Counted from the stretch's first letter, positions 51,301-64,000 are shown. The stretch: 64,000 nucleotides of DNA from Vanilla planifolia (GCA_023846275.1 CM043865.1:32626412-32690411), one strand, 5' to 3'. Notes: generated from the letters alone by a model not told the origin. Translations and numbers: made by a program.

Positions 51301-54300
51301 AGATATCGATTTTGATTGGAAATAGAAAATAGTACCATAAAAATATTTTTTATGAACAACTGAAAAACAAAAAAAAATTATAAAATTCATTATCATGCTA
51401 AAAAGTTCACATGATTATCTTTCAATAAAGCATAACAGCTTCTTTATCAAAAGACATGTAGTACAAACTGTTTAACTTTCAACTATGATAAGTTAGAAGT
51501 ATTGCGCTAGTTTGTTATACTTTAAGCTATTAAAAAGAGAGCTCATGCCCAATTTTCTTAACTTTGATTTAATTTCTTGATTGTTACAAACAAACTAAAA
51601 GGCATTTATGTATAAAAAGCTAGAACCAGCCCTGACTGTTAGCATGTTTGACACATGTAACTTTTATCCTTCCATCACTTACAGTGGCACCTTGAGAACA
51701 AGAAATCGCTAGTTCATGGACATCCAACTATCAGCTTCATTAAAAACCACATGGCAATTAGCAAGCATACACAAGGCCAATGAAATTCAGTTTAGATCAG
51801 ACCTGTCAGGCTACAAATTGTGTTCTCCAATGCCAGTATGCCATGTGGCAGTGAATTAAGATGTGGCATGCCCAAAACCACACTAGTAGTCAACCATTCA
51901 TGACAAAGTAAAAATCATTTCAATGTTCAATTGCTCCATCAAGAAGTCCACATCCTCCTGACTGAGGCCACTCATTCAAACCCAAGTCAACAAATGAGCC
52001 TCATCTTTCATAAACATGTCTCATCAATGCGTGCAAGCCTTCATCATAGCAACCAAAGCCTCTCAAGTTGCCCCAACTAAATCCCTTGGTCATCAAGCTT
52101 GGTCTTGGGCATTATTACCCTGACAAAACAAACCTAATCACCAAGAAATAAAACAACTTGGTTGCCTTGACAAGACCACCATATTGCTCAAACTAGACTC
52201 CCCTAGTCCAAGTAGACTATGTTGACCAAAGTCTAAAAACTACTATGGTCACAAAAGTTCTGATTGTCCCAACCAATATTATTTTCATTCAGTTGATATC
52301 TAATTCTTAGTACTTAACCTTGACTATGGATCCCTTCAATGAGACAAGCAAAATTCATCAACCGAGCAAACTAAGACGATTTCTCCAACCAAGACCAACT
52401 AGCCAAATTTTTACCTAGTTCAAGCCGAACATTGATTGCCTTAACATCTTCAAGGATTTAGAATTATCTTTTGAAAGAAAACAATTGAGAATTGTCTATA
52501 CAACAATGCAAGTTTATGAAGTTTTAAACAAAATTTCCTTTCTATTTACGGACCTCCATACCCCCCCAAAAGAAAGTGACACAAAAATCAAATATTGTTT
52601 GTACACATTCTACTTTATCATCTTATTATTTTCTCTAAGTCTCTATATTTCTTCTCATTGTTTTTTCTATAATTGATTCTATATAATAGTTTTTTGATAC
52701 ATAACAGCCACATATTTTGCATTAATGTACTTCATTCTCCTAATCCCCAACAACTCCACTCCTTGCCTTGCTCACTCCCTCTTCTTTTCCTCATCAATTC
52801 CTATCCCTACAATTGAGATCCAATTTTTAACACCTGGGCTCTTAAGCTTCTTCTTATTACATACTCTGGAACTCAACAATCAATCAAATGCACATGGGAA
52901 CTAAGCCAACATGCATATCGGAGACCATTCTTAGCATCAGTATGTCCAATCCTAAGTCCATATGAATGGATCCATCCAACCCAAACATTGAGTCATAATG
53001 AAGTTATCCTCAGGTTGAACTTCAAACAATTCATTTTTAGTCATTAAAAAGACCTCAAAGCTAATTAATAACTTGCAAGGATGTATCATGGAGTAGAAGA
53101 ATTCTCCAAAAATAGTCCCATCTTTAGATGTGGATATGCAAGAGAGAAGTAAATCTACAAGATGCCAAAGTTGTTTAAGAGAAGGAGCTCATGTGCAATT
53201 GATCTTTCCCCAAAAGAGGAGATCCAAGGTTCAAATGTGGGAATGATACTCAAATTGCTTAAAAAAAAAGCAAATGTCATTATCTCTCCCATTCCCTTTC
53301 TCCATTAAAAAATAGTAGCAATATTAAATGGGTCAATGTAGTTTGGTTCCTACAACAAATCAAACCAATTGCAAATTCATGAAGATATATTCAACCAACC
53401 CAAATCTAGAAACATATTTTTTACAACTTTGGACAAATGTCTTTATTACAATTTTTGAATTACAATGGTTAGAGTTGTTGTGCAAACTAAATAATTCATC
53501 TTTAATCACATAAAATGCCTCAACTTTGCATAGAAAGTTGACATTAATTTATGGTTTGCATGTATAATGTATGCAGTAGAAATCTCCAAAACATAGCCCC
53601 ACCACTGAGTGAGGATAATCGAGAAGTAAAGAAGCAAGAGGTAGCAAATCTCGTAATCCCTCTCCCTCTCCATCTCCCTCTTTTCCTCACCGTCCCCACC
53701 CCCAACCATGCCCCACCCCTTCCCTTTCCCCTTCACCTCCCCCTCTCTCTCAAACAATAAAAAAAAACCAATAAAAAACTACATCAACAATAATATCATA
53801 AGGTTTCTAATAACAATGTAGCTATCCCCTAAATGGTTATTTTTTTCAACGATTACCTCAAGACAGCAAATGATGTGATTCAATAGAAGACATCATCATT
53901 TTCTAATATATGGGATTAAATGAGGCAAACATAAGTAAAACCTAGGCACATAAGTAACATAGAGGATTTCAAAACATGAAGGACTAACAATAAGATTTGA
54001 AAAAGCTGTGAAAAGAAATAAAAATGGTTGTAAAGCTTACAAAAATATGCAACATAACCACCCTTTCTAATGCAATCTAATGCATGGGAAAGAAACATTA
54101 TCAAAGAAAACAAAATGTTAGCGAATAGTTGTGCCAAAATTTAAAAAATTTACATGTGGTCGGATCAGAATAATGGCAATTGACAAAGAATCAACACGTT
54201 AAAATTATAATTGAAGCAAAGTTAGTACCATTAGTTGATTCGATGATTTCAGTTTCTGCAGAATCATCAACAACAACAGGGCGAGGAGTTGGGATCACTC

Positions 54301-57300
54301 GAATGAGACCTAATGAATCTGCCCTTCTTAAACTCCTACCCTTGGCATTCCCTGGTGCTGAAAGTGAACGTCCCATATGTATCCGATCTTGTGTTTTCTG
54401 TTAAAGAGTACCGTAATCATGCAATGCCTTGTGGCTAGCCAATAAATCAAATAATTGAAACTTAGAAAAAAGGAAGAAATCATTCGTCTCATGAATAACA
54501 CCACATTATGAGAACTAAATTCATGTAACAAGTTATAAAGATACATTGATATTGATAATGGATTCAGCCTCTCATAAAAAAAAAGAAAAGCAAACATTCA
54601 ATAAACTATTTCAGCCAAAAGAATATAAGAAACTTAGCAAGGGATTCAATTATCTACTTTAATTATGTGCAAATTCGAAAGAGAATTAATCAGGTGAAAG
54701 AAAATAAAAATAAAATAATAATATTTTTTATATCTAATTTCACTTTTTCATACAATCTTCTCCTTTTTTTACTATTATTTTTTCATATCCTTTTTTTGGT
54801 TTTGCTCTTGCCTTGAAAAATCACAATACCTTGAAATAGTCATGAATCTAAAAACAAAATTCATACACTTCTTCTAAATGTCAAATCCATAAGAAGCACA
54901 AAAGAGACATGCAAATGACTATATGTCACAACGTAGCCACAAACTAGCTTACTTCGAAGTCAATTTGATGCTAGGCAAACAAATGGTTATATGGTATGAG
55001 AAAAACAAAAAACATAATAACAAATAATTGAAATTGGAAGAAAAAAGTAATGATGGGGAATGGAAACAATGATAATAGAAGTTTTCAAAGTTGGAACAAA
55101 GATAAAAGTGACAAGTTTGAAAGGCAAAATAGAAACGCTTTCGTTCTGAAACATGGGACAAACAACTTTTGAAGCCATCACCAAAACACCTTGAAGTCAG
55201 CACCAACAATACCATAAAGTTGTCAAAATAAAATAAAAAACTATTAGAGAAGACAAAGTGGAAATTTTCTTCATTTCAAATTAACATCATTCATAATTAT
55301 AACAAAAAAGCTAATGATGGGAACTAGTTCCATAGGGATCTAAATTGATTTGTTTAGCCTATTCATATCTATGGACTAAGCATATCACATCTCGGGATAA
55401 CCATTAGCACAACATGATGTGATATGCATTTGCAAGTTGGGATAGGAGGGATGTCCCCAGAGGCTTCGACTTCCAAGAAACATGAAGCAATTGGTCCAAG
55501 AAACACTTGCATATGATGGAAGCACACAAACTATAACTTGAGAGTAAATCGTCCCATTCTGATCAAGGATCATCCCAAATGCTCTAACAAATATGATCCT
55601 AAACAAACAGTTTTCTTTGGGTATTATTGGATTTCTTTCTATTTTACTTTGTTTGCTTTAAATAAATCTGAACCAAAACTTATCTTTGATTTGCTTAGAT
55701 TTTCAATACATAAGCCACAAAAAAAACTCTATAAAACAATATAAATTGTTAAGTTTAAAAAAAAAAATCCTCTTTCAGCAATCAAATTGTGAGTGTTAAG
55801 TGTTCCACTAAAGCTTTAGCTCATATCAAGGGCAGTAATCACTTCTTTTAACTAAAGCTTTGGAGACTTATAGAGCAAACGAAGGTTTCAAAATCACATG
55901 GAGAAGGCATGACCAAATTACTTTTTGACAATTCATTTTATCTTGTTTTATAGTTCTCACTAACAGCATATTATTACACTTTCTTTCAATTGCTCATGAT
56001 CACTTTATCTATTCATAGTTTTTATTATATTAAAATCCTTCTACTGAACCTGATCCTTCTCCATTTTTCAACCTTATCTAAATTTACTTTTCATATTGAG
56101 CCCATCATCACGTATGAACAAAAAATGTGCCATTCAATTCAATCACATACAAAATTTTAACAACTCTTCTACCACTGTGTTACCAACCAACTTTGTTACC
56201 CTTGCCTAAACATAACCAATCCTGATCATAGACCTATCTCAAATTGCTTCTGTATATCTAAGAATGCCAATACATAACACTTCAGAAACTTCTCCTAATT
56301 CATGAAAACCATAACTCATTTGCCTTGTGTTTCACAGAATTAGAAGCCCTTGGCGACACCACTTTGACCTCAACCTGCAAAAGCAGAGAGCAAAGTTTGG
56401 CCTATAAAGATTTCAGTTTTTTCTCAGCCTAACACAATTAGCTCTAGCTGTTCCACAAATCAGAATTTCATGCAGAAGTTTCTATTTTGCTGCTGTTGCA
56501 AGTATTTCTGTTTATGATGCTAATATCCCTCCCATATAGATTTTATTTATTGAAGGATTTTCACCTAACAAACACACAACCAATGCAATACCAACTCAAC
56601 CTGGCAAAATGCCGATTTCAAACGGGTGCTGGTTTTAAAAAGTAGCAAGCAACTTGTATAGCACGCATCGTATATAAGTTTAGGCAGGAATAAGTGCACA
56701 GTTTGAGATATCGCGGAGAATCTTCATGCACTTGGAATAATAACGAAACCACTTCGACAAGATAATTAAAAAAGAATACCATCTTTTAAATTAAATTTGT
56801 AAACTTATTATATTTTCAGAAAACATAAAGAGATTGATCCCTAATCTTGCAAAGCTTTAAAATATTTTAAACAAAAAATAATAAATATAGAAGATTTCAA
56901 AAATTAAATGAAGAACAGGTGAATATAGATCAAAATGAATTCAGATTTCTGCTGTAACTTAATGATCATCAAATCAGGCAAAAGAACTGCCGAAAAGAGT
57001 GGCAAGATTATTATAAACTTACGCCTGGAGTAGGGATGTCGACAACATGCCTTTCGAGAGAAGACCCCGCGCCCTGATTTCCAAAAGGTGTCACGGGTAA
57101 AGAGTGCGTTCCTTTGAGCGTTACTCCGGAAAACACCTTGGACAAAGAAAATGCCCTTGATATAGAACTGCTATCTCGTTGTCCCTGGGACGATATCGAG
57201 GGCAAAAGCAGATTTGTCTTGTCACCTTCTTGCGAATTATTCTTCGCGCTAAAGCTCCATTGAGGGAGCAGACTTCGCACGAAAGTCTTCCCCCTCGTCG

Positions 57301-57636
57301 AAGTAGGCCTGGGCGGCAATCCTGCTCTGATCGAACCGGGAGTAGACGTGGGAAGGAAAGTGGCATCTGTAGTGTTCAACTGAGTACTGTCCAGATATCT
57401 TGCCGGAATTTGCAAGGGATTGAGACTCGGCCGTTTAGATCGATTAGATGATGAAGGTTCTCTTCCGCTGCTCACGGGAAAATCAGATTCCTACACGAAC
57501 CAACCGCTTTAGCGCTTCCATTGTCCGATCACACAAACGGTGATTTCCAAGCAGAAAATACCTGATGATCGGCGGCGGATGGAGCTGAAACATATGGCGT
57601 CGGAGGTGGAGCAGGAGGAATCCCTGAGCTTCCCAT
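48321..57636 (-). CDS. RING-CH (RINGv, C4HC3) zinc-finger membrane protein, putative E3 ubiquitin ligase, complete
   Basis: Minus-strand exons: 57636-57562, 57490-57023, 54397-54229, 51272-50993, 49470-49398, 49318-49228, 48724-48645, 48560-48321 (stop TGA), giving 491 aa. The N-terminal half is Ser/Pro-rich and probably disordered. The RING-CH finger follows [11 protein letters not shown]: Cys250, Cys253, Cys268, Cys270, His278, Cys281, Cys294 and Cys297 (C-x2-C, C-x-C, H-x2-C, C-x2-C). After it come [12 protein letters not shown] and about four hydrophobic segments (~338-355, 362-383, 390-412, 415-435), then a basic KWRTRRNRR and a Gln-rich tail. Proteins with this finger act as ubiquitin ligases for membrane proteins (MARCH-like), which is inferred here, as are the substrate and compartment. 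ATG 57636 (MGSSGIPP) is chosen because the peptide before it looks unlike the family, but in-frame ATGs at 57729 and 57714 are possible. Introns reach 3.0 kb. Confidence 0.92.
49755..50270 (-). repeat. 259-bp tandem duplication of an oligo(A)-ended unit
   Basis: Copies 49755-50013 and 50014-50270. On the plus strand each starts GCCAACA(G/C)AAAATTCACA, has a T-run of ~26 or ~19, then TTGAGTCGCCAACAAAT...CCAGACC, and ends near AACAGCACTTCTT. On the minus strand (the gene's sense strand) each unit ends in oligo(A), like a retroposed RNA or SINE. The copies are about 95% alike by eye. They lie in the 1.5-kb intron 49471-50992 of the RING-CH gene. Confidence 0.88.
51273..54228 (-). other. 3.0-kb intron of the RING-CH gene
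   Basis: Between exon 54397-54229 and the RING-CH exon. It holds pyrimidine/purine-skewed low-complexity DNA near 53,640-53,760 (CTCCCTCT-type) and mixed sequence at 51.6-53.3 kb that may be old repeat. No transposon protein was recognised. Confidence 0.5.
54398..57022 (-). other. 2.6-kb intron of the RING-CH gene
   Basis: Between exon 57490-57023 and exon 54397-54229. AT-rich with no recognised coding or repeat structure. Confidence 0.5.
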
Positions 57637-58076
57637 GCGAAAGCCAAAGCAAACGATCACAAGAACTAAGCGCAATCCACTATGCCCAACTTCATGGGTA
57701 AGGAAGCAAGACATATATGCATGATACATCCGTCAAGGACTTCCGACAAGTGTTCCCGTCTTCGCGAGCGTCAATTCTTCGTTTGGTAGAACGTTTCGAA
57801 AGCCAGTTTTTCTCTAAGTGCTTCTCAAAATACAATCAAACATTTTTTTGATCACAACGAAAAAGTTTTTCTTTAATCTTAAAATTTTAAAATATTTTAA
57901 AAAATAAAAGATAATTATGCTTTCAAAAAATAAAATAAAATAATTGTAATTATTTTATTAAATACCACAAAATTCCGTAGTGCGTCTCAGGTGTCCCTTG
58001 GCGGGACCCAAATCAAAATTAAATTCGATTAAAAAATTGTTACTGGTGGATTACCTCAGTAAAAGCGACGGTTTCT
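57637..58076. promoter_or_regulatory. 5' flank of the RING-CH gene
   Basis: Contains the 5' UTR/promoter on the minus strand, with in-frame upstream ATGs at 57729 and 57714. Less AT-rich than the spacer beyond ~58.2 kb, apart from an A/T block at 57,840-57,960. It also lies upstream of a plus-strand ORF at 58,077, so it could be bidirectional. Confidence 0.35.
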
Positions 58077-58337
58077 ATGCGGCGATTCCCTCTGCGGGGA
58101 GCTAAAATGGACTCCAACGAGTATACCACTGCGGTACTTAGTGCAATGGTGCGTCGCGTCGTCTTCCCACTTTATGCGGATATACGGCCGAAGTCGGAAA
58201 ACAAGGCCATAATTTGCTCGTTCAATTATATATTTAAAAATCTATTTCATATAAATATGGGAAAGAATGCATCTCATTTAAAAACCATAACATTGGAGAA
58301 CTTGGGTTGGAACAAAGTATTATTTGGCAAATATTAA
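58077..58337 (+). other. Short orphan ORF, 86 codons, product unknown
   Basis: Starts at ATG 58077 (MRRFPLRGAKMDSNEY...) in an island of higher GC at ~58,060-58,215; the last third runs into AT-rich DNA. I recognise no domain. It could be the first exon of a plus-strand gene, a truncated gene fragment or chance. Divergent from the RING-CH gene. Confidence 0.2.
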
Positions 58338-58596
58338 TTAAAATATAATATTTTAAAAAAATAGAATTAGAGATATATATATTAAAAATTAATTATAAGA
58401 GATAAAAGAAAATTATTTTTTATTTTTTAAAAAAATTAACGGATTTAAAATTTTCTTTATTTTAAAAAAATAGATAAAAAGCACATACATGCTATTTTAT
58501 CAAGCTTTTTTTTTTTACTTCATAGTGGAATTGAAATAATCCCAATATTTTATTTTTGTATCTACAAGTATAAAAAAATTCAAAATCATTAAAACC

Positions 58597-58870
58597 CAAT
58601 TTGATTTCATGTTTTAAACAATAATAAATTTAATGTGCTAAATAAATCAAAAGAGTACTGAAAATCATGGATTTTCTTTTCCTTGGATAAAGGGAGAAAA
58701 AAGATGTCTTTAGAAATTATAATATTATTCAAGGATTATTTTTTAAAGATCAATTTGAATGCATATTTTAAACAATAACAAATTTAATGTGTCAAATAAA
58801 TCAAAAGAGTATTGAAAATCATGGATTTTTTTCCCTTAATAAAGAAAGAAAAAAGTTTTTTTAAAAAAAA
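58597..58870. repeat. 154-bp tandem duplication
   Basis: Copies begin CAATTTGATTTCATGTTTTA at 58597 and CAATTTGAATGCATATTTTA at 58751. Both continue ACAATAA(T/C)AAATTTAATGTG and AATCAAAAGAGTA(C/T)TGAAA, and end in an A-rich stretch. Confidence 0.85.
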
Positions 58871-61800
58871 TTGTAAGATTATTTAAGAATTTTAGGTTTA
58901 CCGATTTTTATAATTTTGTCAATAAAAAATCATCAAAATTCTTGTTAATACAATTACTAAAATCCTATAAGTAATAATCTCTCTTAAAAAATCTGTATTT
59001 ATTAAGGAAAGAAACATTGCTTATAATATATTATTGGCTCAAGAGATGGTGAATTGAATCGATCATAAAAATAGGAGCAATAAATCTTATTTTCAAATTT
59101 GATTTGTAGTTTACATTTGAAAAGCTTAATTGAGAATTTTTATAAATAAGGTATGCAACCTCATCATGTACAAAAGTATATTAATAGCTCAAATTGAGTG
59201 GAGCATGGTCATAAAAGAAAATAATTTCTCAGTTTATTTATTCATCATATCTCATAATATACAATCATCTAAATTTTTAATAGTACTTTCTTATTCTTGT
59301 TTCATTTTGTACACTAATCACTTTTGCTTGACAATCTCATTCCATAGAATAATATTATAAAACCAATAAGCAAACTATAAGTATAACATTCTCATAAGAG
59401 AAGAGGGGGATGAATTAACTTTTTTTTCAAATATGCTAAATAAAAATAAATTTTAAAATCTTCAAATTAATGTTATCCACACTAAAGATTTCTTTTGAAA
59501 AATTCATACTTAGCTTTGAAAGAGATTATGTGAGAATTATAATAAGTAAATAACACAAAAATTTTTAAATGATTTGATAAACACACAATCATATATTCAC
59601 CTCTAGCTACAAAATACTAGGCTTACTAAACAAAACTATTTTTTAACATAAGAAAGGTAAGTAAAACAACCTTACAAATAAAGCTTATATAATAATCACT
59701 TATAATTAATACAAACATAAGTGGCATACTAAATATATGAATAACAAAATGTTGCCAATCACAACTAAAAAAGATGTAAGAAGAATGACAATACAAATAC
59801 TTATAAAAATGGATTTTAGAAAATCTAAAATATTGAAGCATTACACACCTTTGAAATTATAAAAATATCAGTTTTATTTATTCATTCTTTATTGATTTAT
59901 TAAACTAGTTATACACATATAACCTTCATAAAGTTGACTAAAGCATTTCTAATAATTATATAGAAGCTATAATTTATTTCTTAAAAAAGTTAACTACTAG
60001 ACATAAGTTATCACTACCATTCCTTGTACGATCAGTAGGATTATATCATATGGTGACATTAAAATGAACTATTCAGACTATATATTAAAAAAAAATATCA
60101 TATAAAATTCTTAGATTTAGATATAATAAGGATATATTCATATATTAGACTTAATTGTATTATATGATAAAATTTATCATGTTATACGAAATTCTTAAGA
60201 TTCTATTTCTCAGCTTAAGGATCTAATTATAATGTATAATAAAGATTATCATACCGTACCAATTTCTTGAGTTTTTTTTTCTTGGCCAAAAAATCGTATC
60301 ATATTATACAATGACATATATCATACCATATGAACAATTATAAACAATCATTTAGACTCATAAAACAAGTCCAATTAAGAGTATTTTACTTATTTAAATC
60401 AATCAAATTGTATACAATATTAAGAATTCTATTATAAGATGAATTAGGACACTTGTTGAGTTACTTAATTCGACTATTTTATTTTTCATAGTACAGTTAT
60501 GTAAATATCAATCTTACTCTATGATAAAGATATTATATTATATGATAAGTATAATTTTATCATAGTTTTAAAAATTGAGTTTTTCTTATATTTTTCTATA
60601 AGATTAAACATTAAATGATAAAAATATATTTTTTATAAAACTAGTAAAATATAAAAAAAAATACTTGATTGAGATAGAAATTTATGTGTATATGCAAGAT
60701 GACTTAAGATAAAAATTCAAGATGACTTGAGTAAGTTTATTATCCTAAGTATAACATATAAAAATTACATAGATTTTAACAATCTAACATGTTAAAATAG
60801 AATAACTGTTACTTAAGATGGCCACCATGCCATCAAGTGTTAGGTTCATCTAGGATTCATTTCTCATGAGATGCACCATCTTTAATTATGCTCCAAGTAA
60901 GATATAACACCAAAGCATCCTAAATAATCAACCTTTATTTTTTTTAATAACAAACCCAGATAACACATTAATAAATCTTATCTTATGATTTTATTATTAT
61001 AAAACTCTTATATAGAATCATAAGATTAATGTAAACATGCTCACATGATAAAATAATAATAAAATACTATAATACATTTATGACACTTTCACATCCAATT
61101 AAACCATTGATCAATTGTCTTCAAACTGAGGATCAACTCAACTCAATTAGATAGTTTAGTCTAATTTATTGAACCATTTAATCAAGCTGTAAAGAATTTA
61201 ATTAGCTCTATAATAGCAAATGAACTCCTCTTAACATCTTGAAAAAATGATTTTCAAACCACTTAAACAAAACTACACCCCCAACTAGTTAATTATTTTT
61301 TATATTTGAACCAAGACAATTTTTAATATTTAATAAATTCTTATGTAATGATTATCTATTTTTTTAAACCTTAAAAACTATTCTTTAAATTCTATATTTA
61401 CTTATCACTTTTCTCTATTAGACAACACTTTTCTTATTTTATTATTGGATTTGAGTGAATTTTTGCATTATCATGCATAAATGGGTTTATAAAGGATCTT
61501 ACAATATTGGAGTATACTTTTGCAATTTTTTGAACTTATTGTATGATAATCATATGGTCTAATCAAAATGGTTAGAATTAAAATAGAGCTAAATATTAAA
61601 GAAGTGATGATCAAATGATGTGTCAAAATTAAAATAGTTTTATATTGATGGATGGTCAAATGATTCAATCAAATAATTGATCTATGATCAAAATGTTCAA
61701 TAAAAGGTAGTAGCTAGAAAAAGTGACCATTCAGAACATTTTGAAAAAGTATTAATTTTGAAAGAAAAATATTAATATTATATATATATATAACTAGGTT

Positions 61801-62070
61801 AATAAAAGAAAAAAAATTATTATAGATTTCATATAAATAATTTAGATTCAATATCTTGTTATTAATTACACTATTGTAATGATAATTGAATATAACTTAT
61901 CTACATTTAATTTTTATGGAAATGATTATATTTTTTAATTATTTTAATCATTTGCATAAGTGATGAATTTTAGTATACAACCATGCTGTCTACATTAAGA
62001 TTATTATTATTTTGATATATGGTTGAATAGAGTGAAAATAATATATGATATTATAATACTAATAAAAATG

Positions 62071-62072
<2 letters not shown>

Positions 62073-62120
<48 letters not shown>
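62073..62120. repeat. (TA)n microsatellite
   Basis: About 24 uninterrupted TA units, followed by TTGATATGAG. Confidence 0.9.
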
Positions 62121-62123
<3 letters not shown>

Positions 62124-63360
62124 ATATGAGATGACATATAATATTTGATAAATTTTTTCTTTATTATTATTTACATCTTAGTTTAAATTATTATGAAATG
62201 ATTAAAGTGTTTTGATATGATGAGAGCTAATGGGCCCATACCTTTTGAGTTATTGTGAAGACTAATGTGGCATTGACAGATGTGGTAATATAATGAGATA
62301 TATCATAAGCAAATGCTTATTACAACTAAGAGAAGAGCATAACCCCATTGGACATATGTGTTATGAGCTATTTACTGGAATAATAAATTATAGCAAAATT
62401 TTGAAGGATATTATAATTAGAACATGAAACTTGGGTCTTATAAAAAATAATGCTAAAAGAAAATAAAGATGATTTATTAATTATTTGTTTATTTTAGTCA
62501 TAACATAATGTTACTTATATTGTGCATATTTCTACTATACAGTTTATTTATTTATATCAATGTATGGTACTTGAAATATGTTTATTTAATTTGTATATAA
62601 CTCACATCTTATTTTTCGTTTTAAGTCATATACATACACAATAAATAAAAAGAGGCTAAGTTGAATAGTAAAGTGATGTTTAGAGAATGATATTGAAAAA
62701 GTTTGATAATTCGATGTTGATTATGTTATGCATTTAATATTATTGTTATTATATTTATCTAATGTAATTATGTTATATAGTGCAATCATATATTTTTAGC
62801 ATGTTGTTAGTAACTGTTTAAAGAAAAAAATATTACTATTGATTTATAATTAACAATTATGTTTAATAGATTAATTTTGATGATTCTATATTATATCTAA
62901 TAAATGTGTGATATTAAATTTTAACTTTATTATGAACTATCTCCTTTTATTTTATTTATTTATATTAATATTTTATTTTCATCAATTGTTATCTTGTCTT
63001 TTTCTCAATATTGACAATAATATCTTTATCAAACCAGAGAAATTAGTTCCTTGCGAACATAAAATTTTCCAGTTCAACAAGCTTTTCATGATGAAATGTG
63101 TCCTTATTTCGTACTCCATCCATCAAATGCTAGGATTTGATTGATAATGACCAATCAACTTGGCATTTTTCACAACACCACTTATGCACACAAATGCATA
63201 TGTCATTGAGTCAATGTTAAGAAACTGAGTGTCAATCCCATTTCATACACTCACATCTCGATTATGCTTATCCTTTTTATTACAAAAGAAATGGCATTAT
63301 ATTAGGCGTCCATGATAGCGATAGAGTGTGACATAAATGTCTTTTAGTGAAAAAAGCATA

Positions 63361-63775
63361 AGATTTTGCTTATCATTGTCATAACAATTTTACTATATTT
63401 TAGTCTTTTTTTTATTTAGGAAGAAGTCATGCATTTTTCATTGATTACAATAATTATTAGAATAAAATTTAAAAATATGGACATTTTAATACATATAAAT
63501 GATATCTACCTTTTGTTTCACAAAAGAGTTTTAAAAGTCTTTTTTTCATTAAAAAAAAAAACAACATGAGATTTTGTTTGTCATGGTCATAACAACTTTA
63601 ATGTGTTTTGGTCTTTTTTTTATTTAGGAAGAAGTCATGCATTTTTCCTTTATTATAAGAATTGTTGGTATAAAATTTAAAAATATTGATATTTTAGTAC
63701 ATGGTATCTTCCGTCTGTTTGGCAAAAGAGTTTTAAACGCCTTTTTTTCGTGACAACTTCAAAATCATCAAAAAC
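63361..63775. repeat. 208-bp tandem duplication
   Basis: Units begin AGATTTTG(C/T)TT(A/G)TCAT at 63361 and 63569. Both contain TTTTTTTTATTTAGGAAGAA and TCATGCATTTTTC, and end in GAGTTTTAAA. A short piece before the first unit (AAATGTCTTTTAGTGAAAAA) resembles the unit end, so a third partial copy may exist. Confidence 0.85.
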
Positions 63776-63880
63776 GTTAAACTCATAGCTTCTCTTATTT
63801 TTTTTTATACATAAAATACCATTTTTATAATTATCTTTTAAACTTATTTTCTAAAATTATATTTTAAATTACAAAAACAG

Positions 63881-64000
63881 TCACATGAAGGTGAAAAGAC
63901 AACATTTATCTATAAAGATAAAGCTGTTGGCAATCAGCTTGTTGAAGAAACCTGTGTGGATCAAACAGCTCTGCCGTGTAAACGAAGAAAACTTCATATT
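63881..64000 (+). CDS. Possible partial exon at the right edge, product unknown
   Basis: After AT-rich DNA ending in a T/A-rich tract and ACAAAAACAG (acceptor-like), composition changes and one frame stays open for exactly 40 codons to the window edge: SHEGEKTTFIYKDKAVGNQL... and later LPCKRRKLHI. The residue mix is protein-like rather than the F/Y/I/K bias of the spacer. No family recognised. No upstream exon could be identified, so the call rests on the acceptor, the open frame and the composition change only. Confidence 0.35.

Larger units (their letters stand above)
58338..63360. other. AT-rich spacer with simple repeats
   Basis: Very AT-rich DNA with no supported gene. It contains a 154-bp tandem repeat at ~58.6-58.9 kb and a (TA)n run at ~62,073-62,120. 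A slightly richer patch at ~63,020-63,150 has a short open stretch (KPEKLVPCEHKIFQF) that cannot be assigned. Confidence 0.5.

Noticed and set aside
53551..53760. Proline/leucine-rich and glycine/glutamate-rich open frames on opposite strands
   Set aside because: They are low-complexity CTCCC/GGGAG sequence inside a RING-CH intron.

Overview
The window is nuclear DNA of a flowering plant. Protein-coding genes are split by GT..AG introns, the products belong to plant-specific or plant-typical families, and the spacer DNA is AT-rich and full of decayed retroelements. No operon, phage, CRISPR, rRNA or confident tRNA signal was seen. The species cannot be fixed from sequence alone.

Layout. (1) Positions 1-28,691, plus strand: most of a tonoplast-type ABC transporter of subfamily C (ABCC1/ABCC2 clade). 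26 exons can be joined in frame to the stop codon; the first ~170 residues lie left of the window. Its introns reach 5.2 kb, and one holds an antisense LINE remnant. (2) 29,712-33,676, minus strand: a complete five-exon DUF630/DUF632 protein (NRG2-like), tail to tail with the transporter gene. (3) 34.2-48.0 kb: gene-poor DNA. It holds AT-rich sequence, a decayed Ty3/gypsy-like element (antisense integrase remnant between two long diverged direct repeats), several tandem duplications and a TA/GC microsatellite. (4) 48,321-57,636, minus strand: a complete eight-exon RING-CH (C4HC3) membrane protein, probably an E3 ubiquitin ligase. One of its introns carries a 259-bp tandem duplication of an oligo(A)-tailed unit. 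(5) 57.7-64.0 kb: upstream DNA of that gene, a short orphan ORF, AT-rich spacer with tandem repeats, and a possible partial exon running off the right edge.

The three recognised genes have no evident shared pathway: vacuolar export of glutathione or phytochelatin conjugates, a putative signalling/transcription adaptor, and a membrane ubiquitin ligase. No previously undescribed multi-gene system was found. The points most worth a second look are a stop-free in-frame 141-nt intron in the transporter, the tandemly duplicated oligo(A)-tailed unit, the interrupted gypsy-like element, and the possible exon at the right edge.

Exon borders were set by hand from GT/AG signals, reading-frame continuity and remembered family sequence. 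No alignment or transcript data were available.
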